From assembly GCF_030818015.1 (NCBI RefSeq), contig NZ_JAUSZX010000001.1, positions 3,596,001 through 3,660,000 of the forward strand: a DNA stretch of 64,000 bases. The letters run 5' to 3'. Positions 49,089-58,633 of this stretch are shown here, piece by piece. The translations under genes were made by a program, and so were the position numbers. Position 1 is the first letter of the stretch, and every line of letters starts with the position of its first letter. The notes under the pieces were generated by a model, which had not been told where the DNA came from, searched no databases, and saw only the letters and a list, made by a program, of their open reading frames with translations. The stretch is from Arthrobacter globiformis. GTDB lineage: Bacteria; Actinomycetota; Actinomycetes; Actinomycetales; Micrococcaceae.

Positions 49089-50867
49089 CTACTTCTCGGC
49101 CCACTCCCAGAAGTTCCACCAGACGCCCGTCTGGTTCGGCATGAACTTCACGCCGGTGATGCGGTCGCTGTAGGCGTCAACACCAACCGACTGGAACAGC
49201 GGGAGACCGTATGCCGAGGCCCAGATCTTCTTGTCGATCTGCTTGGTCAGGTCATCCTGCTTGCTGCGGTCAGTCGTCACAATGAGTTCGTCCATGAGCT
49301 TGTCGGCTTCAGGATCGCTGAACTTGTTGAAGTTGGAACCGTTGCCGGAGCGGAAGATCTGCGGCACTCCGGAGACTCCGACGCCCGGGTTGATCCAGCC
49401 GAAGATCGTGGCGTCGTAGCCGCCCTTGCCGAGGGCCTTGCCCCAGTCAGAGGCGCCGAGTCCGCCGTCAACGATCTTGAAGCCGGCCTTGGTTGCGGAC
49501 TCGCGGATGAGCGAGAACGCGTCCACACGGTTCGGGTTGTCCTTGTTGTACATGATGCGGACCTCGGGGGTCGCACCGTTCAGGAGCTTCTTGGCGCCAT
49601 CAACATCCGCATCCTGGAAGGCCGAGGAACCGTTGCCCTGCACGGAGGCGTCGTAGGCCGGCTGCGCGGGAACGAACAGCTGCGAGTCCAAAGGCTTTGC
49701 CTCGGGGTCGAGCTTCTTGATGATCTTGTCAACGATGTCCTTGCGCGGAACCGTCTTCAAGAATGCCTCGCGGACGCTCTTGTCGGCGAAGGGCCCCGAG
49801 TAGTTCAGGTCGATGTGGTCATAGGAGAGCTGGTTGCCCTGCTCCACCGTGACGCCCTGGCTCTCGAGTGCCTTGAGCTGCTCGAGGGTGTCAGCCGAGG
49901 CCTGCGGAGCGATAATGTCAGCTTCGCCGTTCTTCAGCGCCTGGACCTGGGCCGGGGAGGAACCGATGTAGCGGACGGTGATCTCGTCCAGCTTGGCCTC
50001 GGGGCCCCAGTTGTAGTCCTTGTTGCGGACCATGGTCAGGGACTGGTCCTGGTTAATGCTCTGGACAACGAAGGGGCCGTTGGAGAGGTACAGGCTCGGG
50101 TCGCTCGGCAGGGTCTTGGAATCGAAGCCGGTGTTCCACATGTCGGACATGGCCTTGAGCTTGGCATCGGCGGCCTTCGGCGCCTTGGAGTCGCCGCGGG
50201 GCAGGCTCTTGAGGTGGTTGATGAACGCCTGAGTGTCGGCAAGGCCGGCCTTCTTGGCCAGGACGTGGGCCGGAATATCAATGCCCGGACCGCCCAGCGC
50301 GATCTCCCAGTCAGCAAACGGCTTGGAGTACTTGATGGTCATGGAACGGTTGTTGTCGCCGATTTCGGGGAAATCGGTGAGCTTCAAGCCTGTGGGGTCG
50401 CCGGCGTAGGAGAAGTAGGATGTCCCCGCCTTGCCCTCGGCGTCGGCGTCGTTGTAGTACCCGGAGAAGGCTGCCCACTGCAGGAGCAGGTCCGCTGCGG
50501 TGACGGGCGTTCCGTCCGACCACTTCACACCTTCGTTGATGGTGTACTTGACGGTCAGCGGATCGTCAGACGTCTTTTCCATCTTGCCGAACTTGTCGTT
50601 GTGGACGATGTTCAGCTGGTTATCGATGTAGTAGAACCCGGAGTGTGTGGCGTAGCTGACCTTCGAGTTGATGTCAGTGTTGCCATCGGCCGTGTTGGGG
50701 TTGAAGGTGTTGAACGCGTTGACCTCAACTACAGTGGCTGTTCCCCCCTGTTTGCCGGCCGCATTACTGGACGGGGTTGTCCCGCCATTGGTGCTCGCGC
50801 AGGCGCTGAGCGCCAGTGCAGCCGCGGCTGCAACGCCTACTGCTTTGGAAATACGACTGAATCGCAT
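49089..50867 (-). CDS. Peptide-binding lipoprotein (family 5 solute-binding protein)
   Basis: 592 residues from ATG 50867 with AGGAGGCGGA just upstream; the longer frame is not used. The signal peptide MRFSRISKAVGVAAAAALAL ends in lipobox LSAC. Family 5 features: TVKYTINEGVKWSDGTPVTAADLLLQW near residue 110 and GPFVVQSINQDQSLTMVRNKDY. It binds oligopeptides outside the cell for the permeases downstream. It is the first gene of the unit and carries a CRP/GlxR-like site upstream. Confidence 0.92.
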   Translation of the reverse strand: MRFSRISKAVGVAAAAALALSACASTNGGTTPSSNAAGKQGGTATVVEVNAFNTFNPNTADGNTDINSKVSYATHSGFYYIDNQLNIVHNDKFGKMEKTSDDPLTVKYTINEGVKWSDGTPVTAADLLLQWAAFSGYYNDADAEGKAGTSYFSYAGDPTGLKLTDFPEIGDNNRSMTIKYSKPFADWEIALGGPGIDIPAHVLAKKAGLADTQAFINHLKSLPRGDSKAPKAADAKLKAMSDMWNTGFDSKTLPSDPSLYLSNGPFVVQSINQDQSLTMVRNKDYNWGPEAKLDEITVRYIGSSPAQVQALKNGEADIIAPQASADTLEQLKALESQGVTVEQGNQLSYDHIDLNYSGPFADKSVREAFLKTVPRKDIVDKIIKKLDPEAKPLDSQLFVPAQPAYDASVQGNGSSAFQDADVDGAKKLLNGATPEVRIMYNKDNPNRVDAFSLIRESATKAGFKIVDGGLGASDWGKALGKGGYDATIFGWINPGVGVSGVPQIFRSGNGSNFNKFSDPEADKLMDELIVTTDRSKQDDLTKQIDKKIWASAYGLPLFQSVGVDAYSDRITGVKFMPNQTGVWWNFWEWAEK

Positions 50868-50948
50868 TCCGCCTCCTATGTTTCTGTGAGTGTGGAAAAG
50901 ACCTTCGCTGTGGGCGCCGGCCAGACCCGCTACATCCCCCCAGTGAGA

Positions 50949-50964
50949 TGTGGCGAGTCTCACA
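50949..50964 (-). promoter_or_regulatory. CRP/GlxR-like site upstream of the peptide-binding protein
   Basis: Minus strand TGTGA-GACTCG-CCACA, one mismatch from TGTGA-N6-TCACA and nearly the same as the site ahead of gltA. It lies about 82-97 bases before the start codon. The rest of 50868-51121 shows no other clear element. Confidence 0.5.
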
Positions 50965-51121
50965 TGACAAGTAGCCTAGACCCGAAGGCGACACCTGCGG
51001 TCCGAAAGTTGTCCCTCAGTAAAGGTTGTTATCGAGATGCAACCAAGCTGTTGCCGGACGAAAAGTCCGCAGTGTTTTTCCTTGACGCCCGGTTGCACGG
51101 CGGGTATGGGAGCCAATCACA

Positions 51122-51154
51122 GAAAAGCCCCGATCCAAAGGATCGGGGCTTTTC
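51122..51154 (-). terminator. Terminator of ychF
   Basis: GAAAAGCCCCGATCC-AAA-complement: a 15-bp stem ending in GCTTTTC on the minus strand. A smaller hairpin CACTGAG-TAC-CTCAGTG (51171-51187) sits between it and the ychF stop. Confidence 0.88.
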
Positions 51155-51192
51155 GCCGTTAATACTCAATCACTGAGTACCTCAGTGGAAAC

Positions 51193-52278
<1,086 letters not shown>

Positions 52279-52447
52279 GGACATTGATTCTACCTGTTCG
52301 GTCCCCGCACCCCGTGCCGCTATCTTCTCCGGGCGCCCGTTCTCGCGCGTCCGGCATTCCGTGCCGCTGTCCTGTGCGCCTGTCCTGTGCGTGCCGCCAG
52401 GTGTCGCCTTCACAATAAATGTCACAGCCCCGTGCCACAGTGAAGGC

Positions 52448-53743
52448 ATGGAACCTTTTGCAGTCATTCTGGCCCTTTTAATGCTGTTGCTGGGCGCCGT
52501 GTCCGGCGCGGGCGCGGTGTACGTGGTGTTGCGCCGCCGGAGCACCGCCCTGGAAGCGGATTTCGACGGCGTTTCGGCGCGTCTTTCGGAGGTGAGCGCC
52601 CAGTTCGCTGCCGCGGATGCCGAGCGGAAGCTCCTGTCCGCCCAGAACCGGGAGTTGGGCACGTCGCGTGAGCAGGACGCCAGCGTCCTGCGGGCCCTGG
52701 CGCCGGTGGCCGAGAAGCTGACGGCGGTGCAGCAGCAGGTCTCCCTGCTGGAACGGGACCGGCTTGAACAGTACGGGCAGCTGGCCCAGCAGTTGCAGGA
52801 GGCCCGCCTCACGGACGAGCAGCTGATGCGGTCCACGCATGCACTTGAGTCGGCGCTCCGGTCGAACAGTGCCCGCGGCCAGTGGGGCGAAGTGCAGCTG
52901 CGCCGGGTCGTGGAGGCGGCCGGCATGATGCGGCACGTCGACTTCCATGAGCAGCACCACGGCACCTCAGGCGCCGAGGCCGCCGTCCGCCCGGACCTTG
53001 TGGTCCAGCTGCCGGGCGACAAGCAGCTCGTTGTCGACGCCAAGGTCCCCCTGTCCGCCTACCTCGAGGCGCAGGAGCTGGGACAGTCAGCCAGTGACAG
53101 GCCCGGGATCAGCCAGGCAGCGCAGCAAAACCTCCTGGCCGCGCACGCCAAGGCACTGAAGACGCATGTGGACGCCCTCAGCACCAAGAAGTACTGGGAC
53201 ATTTCAGGGAACTCGCCGGAACTGGTGATCTGCTTCGTCCCTGCCGAGTCCATCCTCGCCGCCGCGCTCTCCGCCGACCCGGCGCTCCTGGACCACGCGC
53301 TGTCCAAAAATGTGGTGCTGGCCTCCCCCGGCACACTGCTCGCGGTGCTCAAGTCCGTGGCGTTCACGTGGCGCCAGGACGTTCTCACGGACAGTGCACG
53401 CGAGCTCTTCGAACTTGCCCGGCAGCTGTACGAGCGGATGGGCACCCTCGGGGACAACGTGGGCAAGCTGGGGTCCTCGCTGAAAAGCTCGGTGGACCGT
53501 TACAACGCGATGGTCGGCACGCTGGAGGCACGGGTGCTTCCCACCGCGCGGAAACTGAATGCCCTGGACGCCAGCGGACTGGTGACGCCTCCGGCTGTGC
53601 AGGTCACGCCACGCTCGCTCGCGGCCCCCGAACTGCAGGGCGAATCACGGCAGCGCGATGACCTGCACGCCGCGGAGCTGGCAGCGACTGAACTGGAAGC
53701 CGGCGGACTGCGGTCAACCGTGGAGGAAGAGGACGCCGCCTAA
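52448..53743 (+). CDS. rmuC: DNA recombination protein RmuC
   Basis: 431 residues from ATG 52448 (MEPFAVILALL). An N-terminal membrane helix (about 2-24) precedes a coiled coil (about 30-120). The RmuC nuclease-like core contains SNSARGQWGEVQLRRVVEAAGM, RPDLVVQLPGDKQLVVDAKVPLSAYL and SPELVICFVPAESILAAAL. The family limits inversions at short inverted repeats in E. coli. It is divergent from ychF, with about 170 bases between the starts. No Shine-Dalgarno; a CACAGT box ends 7 bases upstream. Confidence 0.93.
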   Translation: MEPFAVILALLMLLLGAVSGAGAVYVVLRRRSTALEADFDGVSARLSEVSAQFAAADAERKLLSAQNRELGTSREQDASVLRALAPVAEKLTAVQQQVSLLERDRLEQYGQLAQQLQEARLTDEQLMRSTHALESALRSNSARGQWGEVQLRRVVEAAGMMRHVDFHEQHHGTSGAEAAVRPDLVVQLPGDKQLVVDAKVPLSAYLEAQELGQSASDRPGISQAAQQNLLAAHAKALKTHVDALSTKKYWDISGNSPELVICFVPAESILAAALSADPALLDHALSKNVVLASPGTLLAVLKSVAFTWRQDVLTDSARELFELARQLYERMGTLGDNVGKLGSSLKSSVDRYNAMVGTLEARVLPTARKLNALDASGLVTPPAVQVTPRSLAAPELQGESRQRDDLHAAELAATELEAGGLRSTVEEEDAA

Positions 53744-53777
53744 AGAAGCCGGATGGACGCCGGTTCGCGTGCTCCTG

Positions 53778-54854
53778 CTAGCGAGAACGGCGTCCGCCGA
53801 GGGCGCGGGACACGTCCCCCGCTTCCTTGAGCGTGGCGCGGAGCTCCTTGGGCAGGGAGAAGAGGAGGTCCTCCTCCGCAGTCACAATCTCTTCGACGGC
53901 GTCGTATCCGTAATCGGCCAGGAGGCGGAGCACGTCCTTGACCAGGACCTCCGGAACGGACGCGCCTGAGGTGACGCCTACAGTGGCAACACCCTCGAAC
54001 CAGGACTCGTCCACCTCGTTGGCGAAGTCAACACGGTACGACGCCTTGGCGCCGTATTCGAGCGCCACTTCGACGAGGCGGACGGAGTTGGAAGAGTTTG
54101 CCGAACCGACCACTATCACCAGATCCGCCTGGGGCGCGATCTTCTTGATGGCCACCTGGCGGTTGGTCGTGGCGTAGCAGATGTCATCGCTGGGCGGGTC
54201 CTGGAGCGTCGGGAACCGTTCCTTGAGCAGTCTGACAGTTTCCATCGTTTCGTCCACGCTCAGTGTGGTCTGGGAAAGCCAGATGACCTTTTCCGGGTCC
54301 CGGACGGTCACCTTGTCCACCTCGTGCGGGCCGTTGATGATCTGGATGTGCTCCGGGGCTTCTCCGGCGGTTCCCTCGACTTCCTCGTGGCCGTCGTGGC
54401 CGATCAGGAGGATATCGAAGTCGTCCTTGGCGAAGCGGACGGCCTCCTTGTGGACCTTGGTCACGAGGGGGCACGTGGCGTCGATCGTCCGCAGCCCGCG
54501 GTCCTCCGCGGACTGGACCACCGCCGGGGATACGCCGTGGGCCGAGAAGATGACCAGGGCGCCCTCGGGCACTTCGTCCGTTTCGTCCACGAAGATGGCG
54601 CCCTGCTCCTCCAGGGAGCTGACCACGTGCACGTTGTGGACGATCTGTTTCCGTACATAGACGGGCGGTCCGTAGTGCTGCAGTGCCTTTTCGACGGCGA
54701 TGACCGCGCGGTCCACGCCTGCGCAGTATCCGCGCGGGGCTGCCAGCAGAACCTTTTTGGGGCCCGGGACCGGTGCCGCCGCGAGCACTTCCTCCGGCGA
54801 ACGCCGCCGGCGCGGGACGGTTGGCATCGAAAGGGAAACTGCAGAGGAAGTCAT
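53778..54854 (-). CDS. ispH: 4-hydroxy-3-methylbut-2-enyl diphosphate reductase IspH
   Basis: 358 residues. The three Cys that hold the [4Fe-4S] cluster are in [25 protein letters not shown] and [29 protein letters not shown] (His, Glu) and the serine cluster [11 protein letters not shown] bind substrate. It makes IPP and DMAPP at the last step of the MEP pathway. It ends 35 bases past the convergent rmuC. The gene next upstream on the same strand encodes a membrane protein. Confidence 0.96.
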   Translation of the reverse strand: MTSSAVSLSMPTVPRRRRSPEEVLAAAPVPGPKKVLLAAPRGYCAGVDRAVIAVEKALQHYGPPVYVRKQIVHNVHVVSSLEEQGAIFVDETDEVPEGALVIFSAHGVSPAVVQSAEDRGLRTIDATCPLVTKVHKEAVRFAKDDFDILLIGHDGHEEVEGTAGEAPEHIQIINGPHEVDKVTVRDPEKVIWLSQTTLSVDETMETVRLLKERFPTLQDPPSDDICYATTNRQVAIKKIAPQADLVIVVGSANSSNSVRLVEVALEYGAKASYRVDFANEVDESWFEGVATVGVTSGASVPEVLVKDVLRLLADYGYDAVEEIVTAEEDLLFSLPKELRATLKEAGDVSRALGGRRSR

Positions 54855-54894
54855 TGCTCCATGCTACCGGCTGGGCGGCAGGCCTCTGGGCGGC

Positions 54895-55809
54895 TCATGG
54901 CCTGCCGGCAGGACCGCCGACCACCCTGAGCAGCAGGCCTGCCGCCACCAGGGCCGCACCGACGATCGCCGCCGCCAGCGTCCAGGACGCAAACCCGGCA
55001 GCGGAAGCCGCAACGAACTCCCGCTTGAACAGGTCTGCCATTTCGTTTCCGCTCGCGGTTCCCATGACGGCGTCGGCGGCCCAGCGGGATGCCAGCGTCC
55101 ACAGTCCGGAAAGCGCAAGTGTGCCCACGCCTATGCCCGCCAGGGCTTTCCACCGCCGGCGGGCGGTCACGAGCGCCAGGAGAAATGCCGCCCCGGCACC
55201 GACGGCCAGGCTGTATCCCAGCGGAGAGTATGCGGTAACCCGTTCTATGAGCTGGCGCTGGTTCGTCTGGCCGATGTTCACCAGGGTCTGGCCCGGCGCC
55301 TCCAGCGGAACACCCACCTGGCTGGAAATCTGCTTGGCCGCGAGGGCGACGAGCGGGGCCACATCCAGGGTCAGTGAGGTGCTGGAATCTCCCTCGGGCG
55401 GAAGGGAGGCCGGATCGGCGAAGTTGAGGCGGTGGCTCCTCCGCAGCGTTTCTTCCCAGGCAGCCGGGTACTCAGGCAGGCCAGTGAGGGAGGTTGCCGC
55501 CCTTTCCAGCACCGGCCGGACCAGTGCGGCCACCTGCGCCGGGATGCTGCCGCCGGTCTCAATGCTGTTGACGGCGGCGGTTGCCAGGCGCTTCTGGAAA
55601 GCTGGGTCCTTGCCCAGTGGTGCCGCCAGGGCAACGAAGCCATCCTCCTGCACGATGTTGCGGTCCACCCAGATGGCCGGAACCGCGGCGGCGGAGAGGA
55701 GAAGACCAAGGATGACGGCCAAGGCCGCAAAAAATGAGCGCAAGGGATTCCTAGCTGGTCGGGTTTCTCGGCTGGTCGGGTGCCTGGCTGGTCGGCAGGA
55801 CACTGCCAT
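54895..55809 (-). CDS. Membrane protein with large extracellular domain, unknown function
   Basis: 304 residues from ATG 55809; a TTG at about 55745 (LRSFFAALAVILG, with AGGA ahead) is possible and would place the repeats at 55754-55795 upstream of the gene. One N-terminal helix (FFAALAVILGLLLSAAAVPAIW) leads to an extracytoplasmic domain of about 130 residues, with NIVQEDGFVALAAPLGKDPAFQKRLA. Three C-terminal helices follow. The topology resembles many actinobacterial membrane proteins of unknown role. It lies 40 bases upstream of ispH on the same strand. Confidence 0.65.
   Translation of the reverse strand: MAVSCRPARHPTSRETRPARNPLRSFFAALAVILGLLLSAAAVPAIWVDRNIVQEDGFVALAAPLGKDPAFQKRLATAAVNSIETGGSIPAQVAALVRPVLERAATSLTGLPEYPAAWEETLRRSHRLNFADPASLPPEGDSSTSLTLDVAPLVALAAKQISSQVGVPLEAPGQTLVNIGQTNQRQLIERVTAYSPLGYSLAVGAGAAFLLALVTARRRWKALAGIGVGTLALSGLWTLASRWAADAVMGTASGNEMADLFKREFVAASAAGFASWTLAAAIVGAALVAAGLLLRVVGGPAGRP
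55754..55795. repeat. Three imperfect 16-17-bp tandem repeats
   Basis: GCTGGTCGGG recurs at 55754-55763, 55771-55780 and (GCTGGTCGG) 55787-55795, at steps of 17 and 16 bases, over the N-terminal codons of the membrane protein gene or just upstream of it, depending on the true start. Confidence 0.65.
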
Positions 55810-56028
55810 CCTAGGCGCGCCGTCCCACGATCGAAAAAGTAGGGCGATCAAGAAATGTCGGGCCATCGGCAAATGCCGGGTTATGAGCAATGCCGCGCAA
55901 TTCCATCATTACTGTCGGAGCCCGGTGATACAGCTATGGATAGAGTGGATTAACCCACTGCGCACGCACCATCCACAGGCAAAGGACCGCGACCATGCAA
56001 CTGGCATTCGCCGCAACCGGGGCTGCAC

Positions 56029-57312
56029 ATGGCTGAAAACGCCACCGTCCCTGTACCCGGCACGGCCCCCGCGGCTGGCCCCAGTACGGTGCCGGCCACT
56101 GCCGCAGACACGAGCCCGGACAACCCCTGGCCGCTGCAGTTGCTCTCCCAGAAGCTCAAAAACCACATCGAGCGGGCACCGGCAGCCTGGGTTGAAGGGC
56201 AGGTCATCGAACTGAACCGGCGCGGCGGCAGTGCGTTCCTTACCCTCCGGGATGTTGACGCCGAGATCTCGCTGCCGGCTTCCATCTGGTCCAGGTTGCT
56301 CGACCGCCAGGAGACACCGCTTGAGCGCGGAAGCCGGGTTGTGGCCCTGCTCAAGGCTGAGTTCTGGCTGAAGACCGGGCGCCTGAACATGTCCGTGAAG
56401 GACATCCGCCCTGTTGGATTGGGCGATCTCCTCGCACGGATAGAACGGCTGCGCCATGCACTGGCCGCGGAAGGCCTGTTTGCCGAGTCGCGGAAAAAGC
56501 GCCTGCCGCTGCTCCCCCACCGGATCGGGCTCATCACCGGCCGCGACTCCGATGCCAAGAAGGACGTTCTGCGCAACGCTGCCCTGCGCTGGCCGGCAGT
56601 CGAGTTTGAGATCCGCGAAGTCGCGGTGCAAGGCACCAACGCCGTATCCCAGATGGTTAAGGCGCTGCGCGAACTCGATGCCCGTCCCGAGGTCGACGTC
56701 ATCGTCATCGCCCGCGGCGGTGGAGCGCTGGAGGACCTGCTGCCGTTCAGCAGCGAGGAACTCATCCGCGCGGTGGCCGCCGCGGTGACTCCAGTGGTCA
56801 GCGCGATCGGACACGAGGCGGACCGGCCCATCCTGGACGACGTCGCCGATCTCCGGGCCTCCACGCCCACGGACGCAGCCAAGCGGATCGTGCCCGAAGT
56901 CTCGGAGGAACTTGCCCGGGTACGGCAGGCTGAGGCCCAGCTGCGCCGCTCCGTCACGCTGCTGGTGGCCCGGGAAACGGACCGTCTGGCGGCAGTCAGG
57001 TCCCGTCCCGTCCTCGCGGCTCCGGAGAGCATGATCACGGCGCGCGCAGACGATGTGGAACGGCTGGCCCGCCGGTCCACGGCAGCCATCAGCGCCGCCG
57101 TCATGAGGGCTTCCGACCAGCTGGTCCACCTTCAGGCGCAGGTCCGGGCCTTGTCACCGCAACAGACCCTGGACCGCGGTTACGCCGTGGTGCAGCTTTC
57201 CGGGTCCGGCGGGACAGTTGTCCGCCAGCCGTCCCAGGCCCCCGCCGGAGCCGCGCTCTCGGTCCGGGTGGCCGGCGGGCGGTTCGGCGCGGAGTCCACA
57301 GGCGCACCATGA
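56029..57312 (+). CDS. xseA: Exodeoxyribonuclease VII large subunit XseA
   Basis: 427 residues. The N-terminal OB fold (VEGQVIELNRRGGSAFLTLRDVDAEISLPASIW) is followed by the catalytic domain with LPHRIGLITGRDSDAKKDVL, VDVIVIARGGGALEDLLPFSSEELIRAV and SAIGHEADRPILDDVADLRASTPTDAA. A C-terminal helical region ends in LDRGYAVVQL. It degrades single-stranded DNA with XseB, whose gene is 79 bases downstream. The start is the ATG at 56029. Confidence 0.95.
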   Translation: MAENATVPVPGTAPAAGPSTVPATAADTSPDNPWPLQLLSQKLKNHIERAPAAWVEGQVIELNRRGGSAFLTLRDVDAEISLPASIWSRLLDRQETPLERGSRVVALLKAEFWLKTGRLNMSVKDIRPVGLGDLLARIERLRHALAAEGLFAESRKKRLPLLPHRIGLITGRDSDAKKDVLRNAALRWPAVEFEIREVAVQGTNAVSQMVKALRELDARPEVDVIVIARGGGALEDLLPFSSEELIRAVAAAVTPVVSAIGHEADRPILDDVADLRASTPTDAAKRIVPEVSEELARVRQAEAQLRRSVTLLVARETDRLAAVRSRPVLAAPESMITARADDVERLARRSTAAISAAVMRASDQLVHLQAQVRALSPQQTLDRGYAVVQLSGSGGTVVRQPSQAPAGAALSVRVAGGRFGAESTGAP

Positions 57313-57391
57313 ACCGAGGGGCACCTTAAGCCGGCGCCGACATGACGCCGGCACCGAATGACATCACCATCGACATGACAGGCCAGAAAAC

Positions 57392-57706
57392 ATGACAGAC
57401 CCGACCATCAACACAGAACCGGCGAACAACACAGCGCAGCCGAACAACACAGACCTGCCAAACAATACAGACCAGCCAAACAGCGCAGCCCGGCCTGGCC
57501 CCGCTCTTCCTCCGGACATTGATGCCCTCAGCTACGAGGAAGCACGGGAACAGCTGGTGGCCGTGGTCTCCAAGCTCGAGGCCGGCGGGACCAGCCTCGA
57601 GGACTCCCTGGCCCTGTGGGAACGGGGCGAGGCATTGGCACGGCGCTGTGAGGACTGGCTGGAGGGCGCCCGGAAGAGGCTCGCGGCTGCCCGCAAGGAC
57701 AGCTAA
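57392..57706 (+). CDS. xseB: Exodeoxyribonuclease VII small subunit XseB with Asn/Thr repeat leader
   Basis: 104 residues. The XseB core (about 44-100) is DALSYEEAREQLVAVVSKLEAGGTSLEDSLALWERGEALARRCEDWL (read in parts), a coiled-coil hairpin that packs on XseA. Residues 8-36 are extra: near-identical hexa/heptapeptides built on PNNTDQ, encoded by an imperfect 18-base repeat (57417-57490). E. coli XseB is 80 residues, so the leader accounts for most of the difference. It is co-transcribed with xseA. Confidence 0.92.
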   Translation: MTDPTINTEPANNTAQPNNTDLPNNTDQPNSAARPGPALPPDIDALSYEEAREQLVAVVSKLEAGGTSLEDSLALWERGEALARRCEDWLEGARKRLAAARKDS

Positions 57707-57743
57707 CGCCGGCGGAGACTTAGCCGCAGATCAAACCCGGTTT

Positions 57744-58598
57744 TCAGGAACGCTCGACGAGGCGGCGTTCGGCTTCCACGTCGAACTCGGCCTTGGGCCA
57801 CTCCAGCTCAAGTTCTTCCAGACCCTCCAGCAGCAGCTGCTGCACCGCGATCCGCGCGTACCATTTCTTGCTGGCCGGCACGACGTACCAGGGTGCATGG
57901 TCCGTGTTGGTGACATCGAAGGCTGCCTGGTAGGCGGCCATGTAGTCGTCCCAGAAGGCGCGCTGTTTCAGGTCATCGGTGTTGTACTTCCAGTGTTTGG
58001 CCGGATTGTCCAGCCGGGCCAGCAGCCGCTCTTTCTGCTCGTCATTGCTGATGTGCAGCATGACCTTGATGACCTTCGTGCCCACGGCCACCTGCCGCGC
58101 CTCGAACTCGTTGATCGCCGTGTAGCGGCGTTCAAGCTCCTTCGGGTCGGCCCAGCGGTGAACCCGGTGGATCAGGACATCCTCATAATGGGACCGGTCA
58201 AAGACCCCCAGCATGCCGGCGGCCGGGACTTCCTTCTCGATGCGCCAGAGAAAGTCGTAGGCCTTTTCCTCAGGCGTGGGGGCCTTGAACGACTTGAACT
58301 GCACGCCCTGCGGATCCATGGCGCCCAGGACGTGCTTCACGATCCCACCCTTGCCGGCGGTGTCCATTCCCTGCAGGATCAGCAGGACACGCTTGGTGCC
58401 GCCAAACTTGGACTCGGCGAACAGCTTTTCCTGGAGCTCCGCAAGCTTGCCATCAAGGTCCTCAAGGAGCGCCGCGCCGTCGGCCTTGACCCCGGAATAC
58501 CCTGTGGTGGCATCAGGGTCAACATCCGCCAGCTTGAAGCCCTTGCCGACCCTTAAGGATTTGGAGGGGAACTTCGCGAATTCCACAACGCCGGCCAT
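57744..58598 (-). CDS. ppk2: Polyphosphate kinase 2 (PPK2 family)
   Basis: 284 residues from ATG 58598 with AAGAGG 5-8 bases upstream. The P-loop GMDTAGKGGIVKHVL, the FDRSHYEDVLIHRVH Walker B/lid and NPAKHWKYNTDD with FWDDYMAAY are diagnostic. Family members phosphorylate nucleoside mono- or diphosphates with polyphosphate. This single-domain form is class I- or III-like; which one cannot be told here. It lies 35 bases downstream of alaA on the same strand. Confidence 0.93.
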   Translation of the reverse strand: MAGVVEFAKFPSKSLRVGKGFKLADVDPDATTGYSGVKADGAALLEDLDGKLAELQEKLFAESKFGGTKRVLLILQGMDTAGKGGIVKHVLGAMDPQGVQFKSFKAPTPEEKAYDFLWRIEKEVPAAGMLGVFDRSHYEDVLIHRVHRWADPKELERRYTAINEFEARQVAVGTKVIKVMLHISNDEQKERLLARLDNPAKHWKYNTDDLKQRAFWDDYMAAYQAAFDVTNTDHAPWYVVPASKKWYARIAVQQLLLEGLEELELEWPKAEFDVEAERRLVERS

Positions 58599-58633
58599 GG
58601 GGACCTCTTTCCACAGTTGAATGTGGCTAAAGG

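Noticed and set aside
49815..51176. Long plus-strand open frame opposite the peptide-binding protein gene
   Set aside because: It mirrors codon structure of the real minus-strand gene, which has a signal peptide, family motifs and a ribosome-binding site; the plus frame has none.
52279..53043. N-terminal extension of YchF by about 250 residues
   Set aside because: The extension is antisense to rmuC, and the family N-terminus with its own upstream TAGAAT box lies at 52278.
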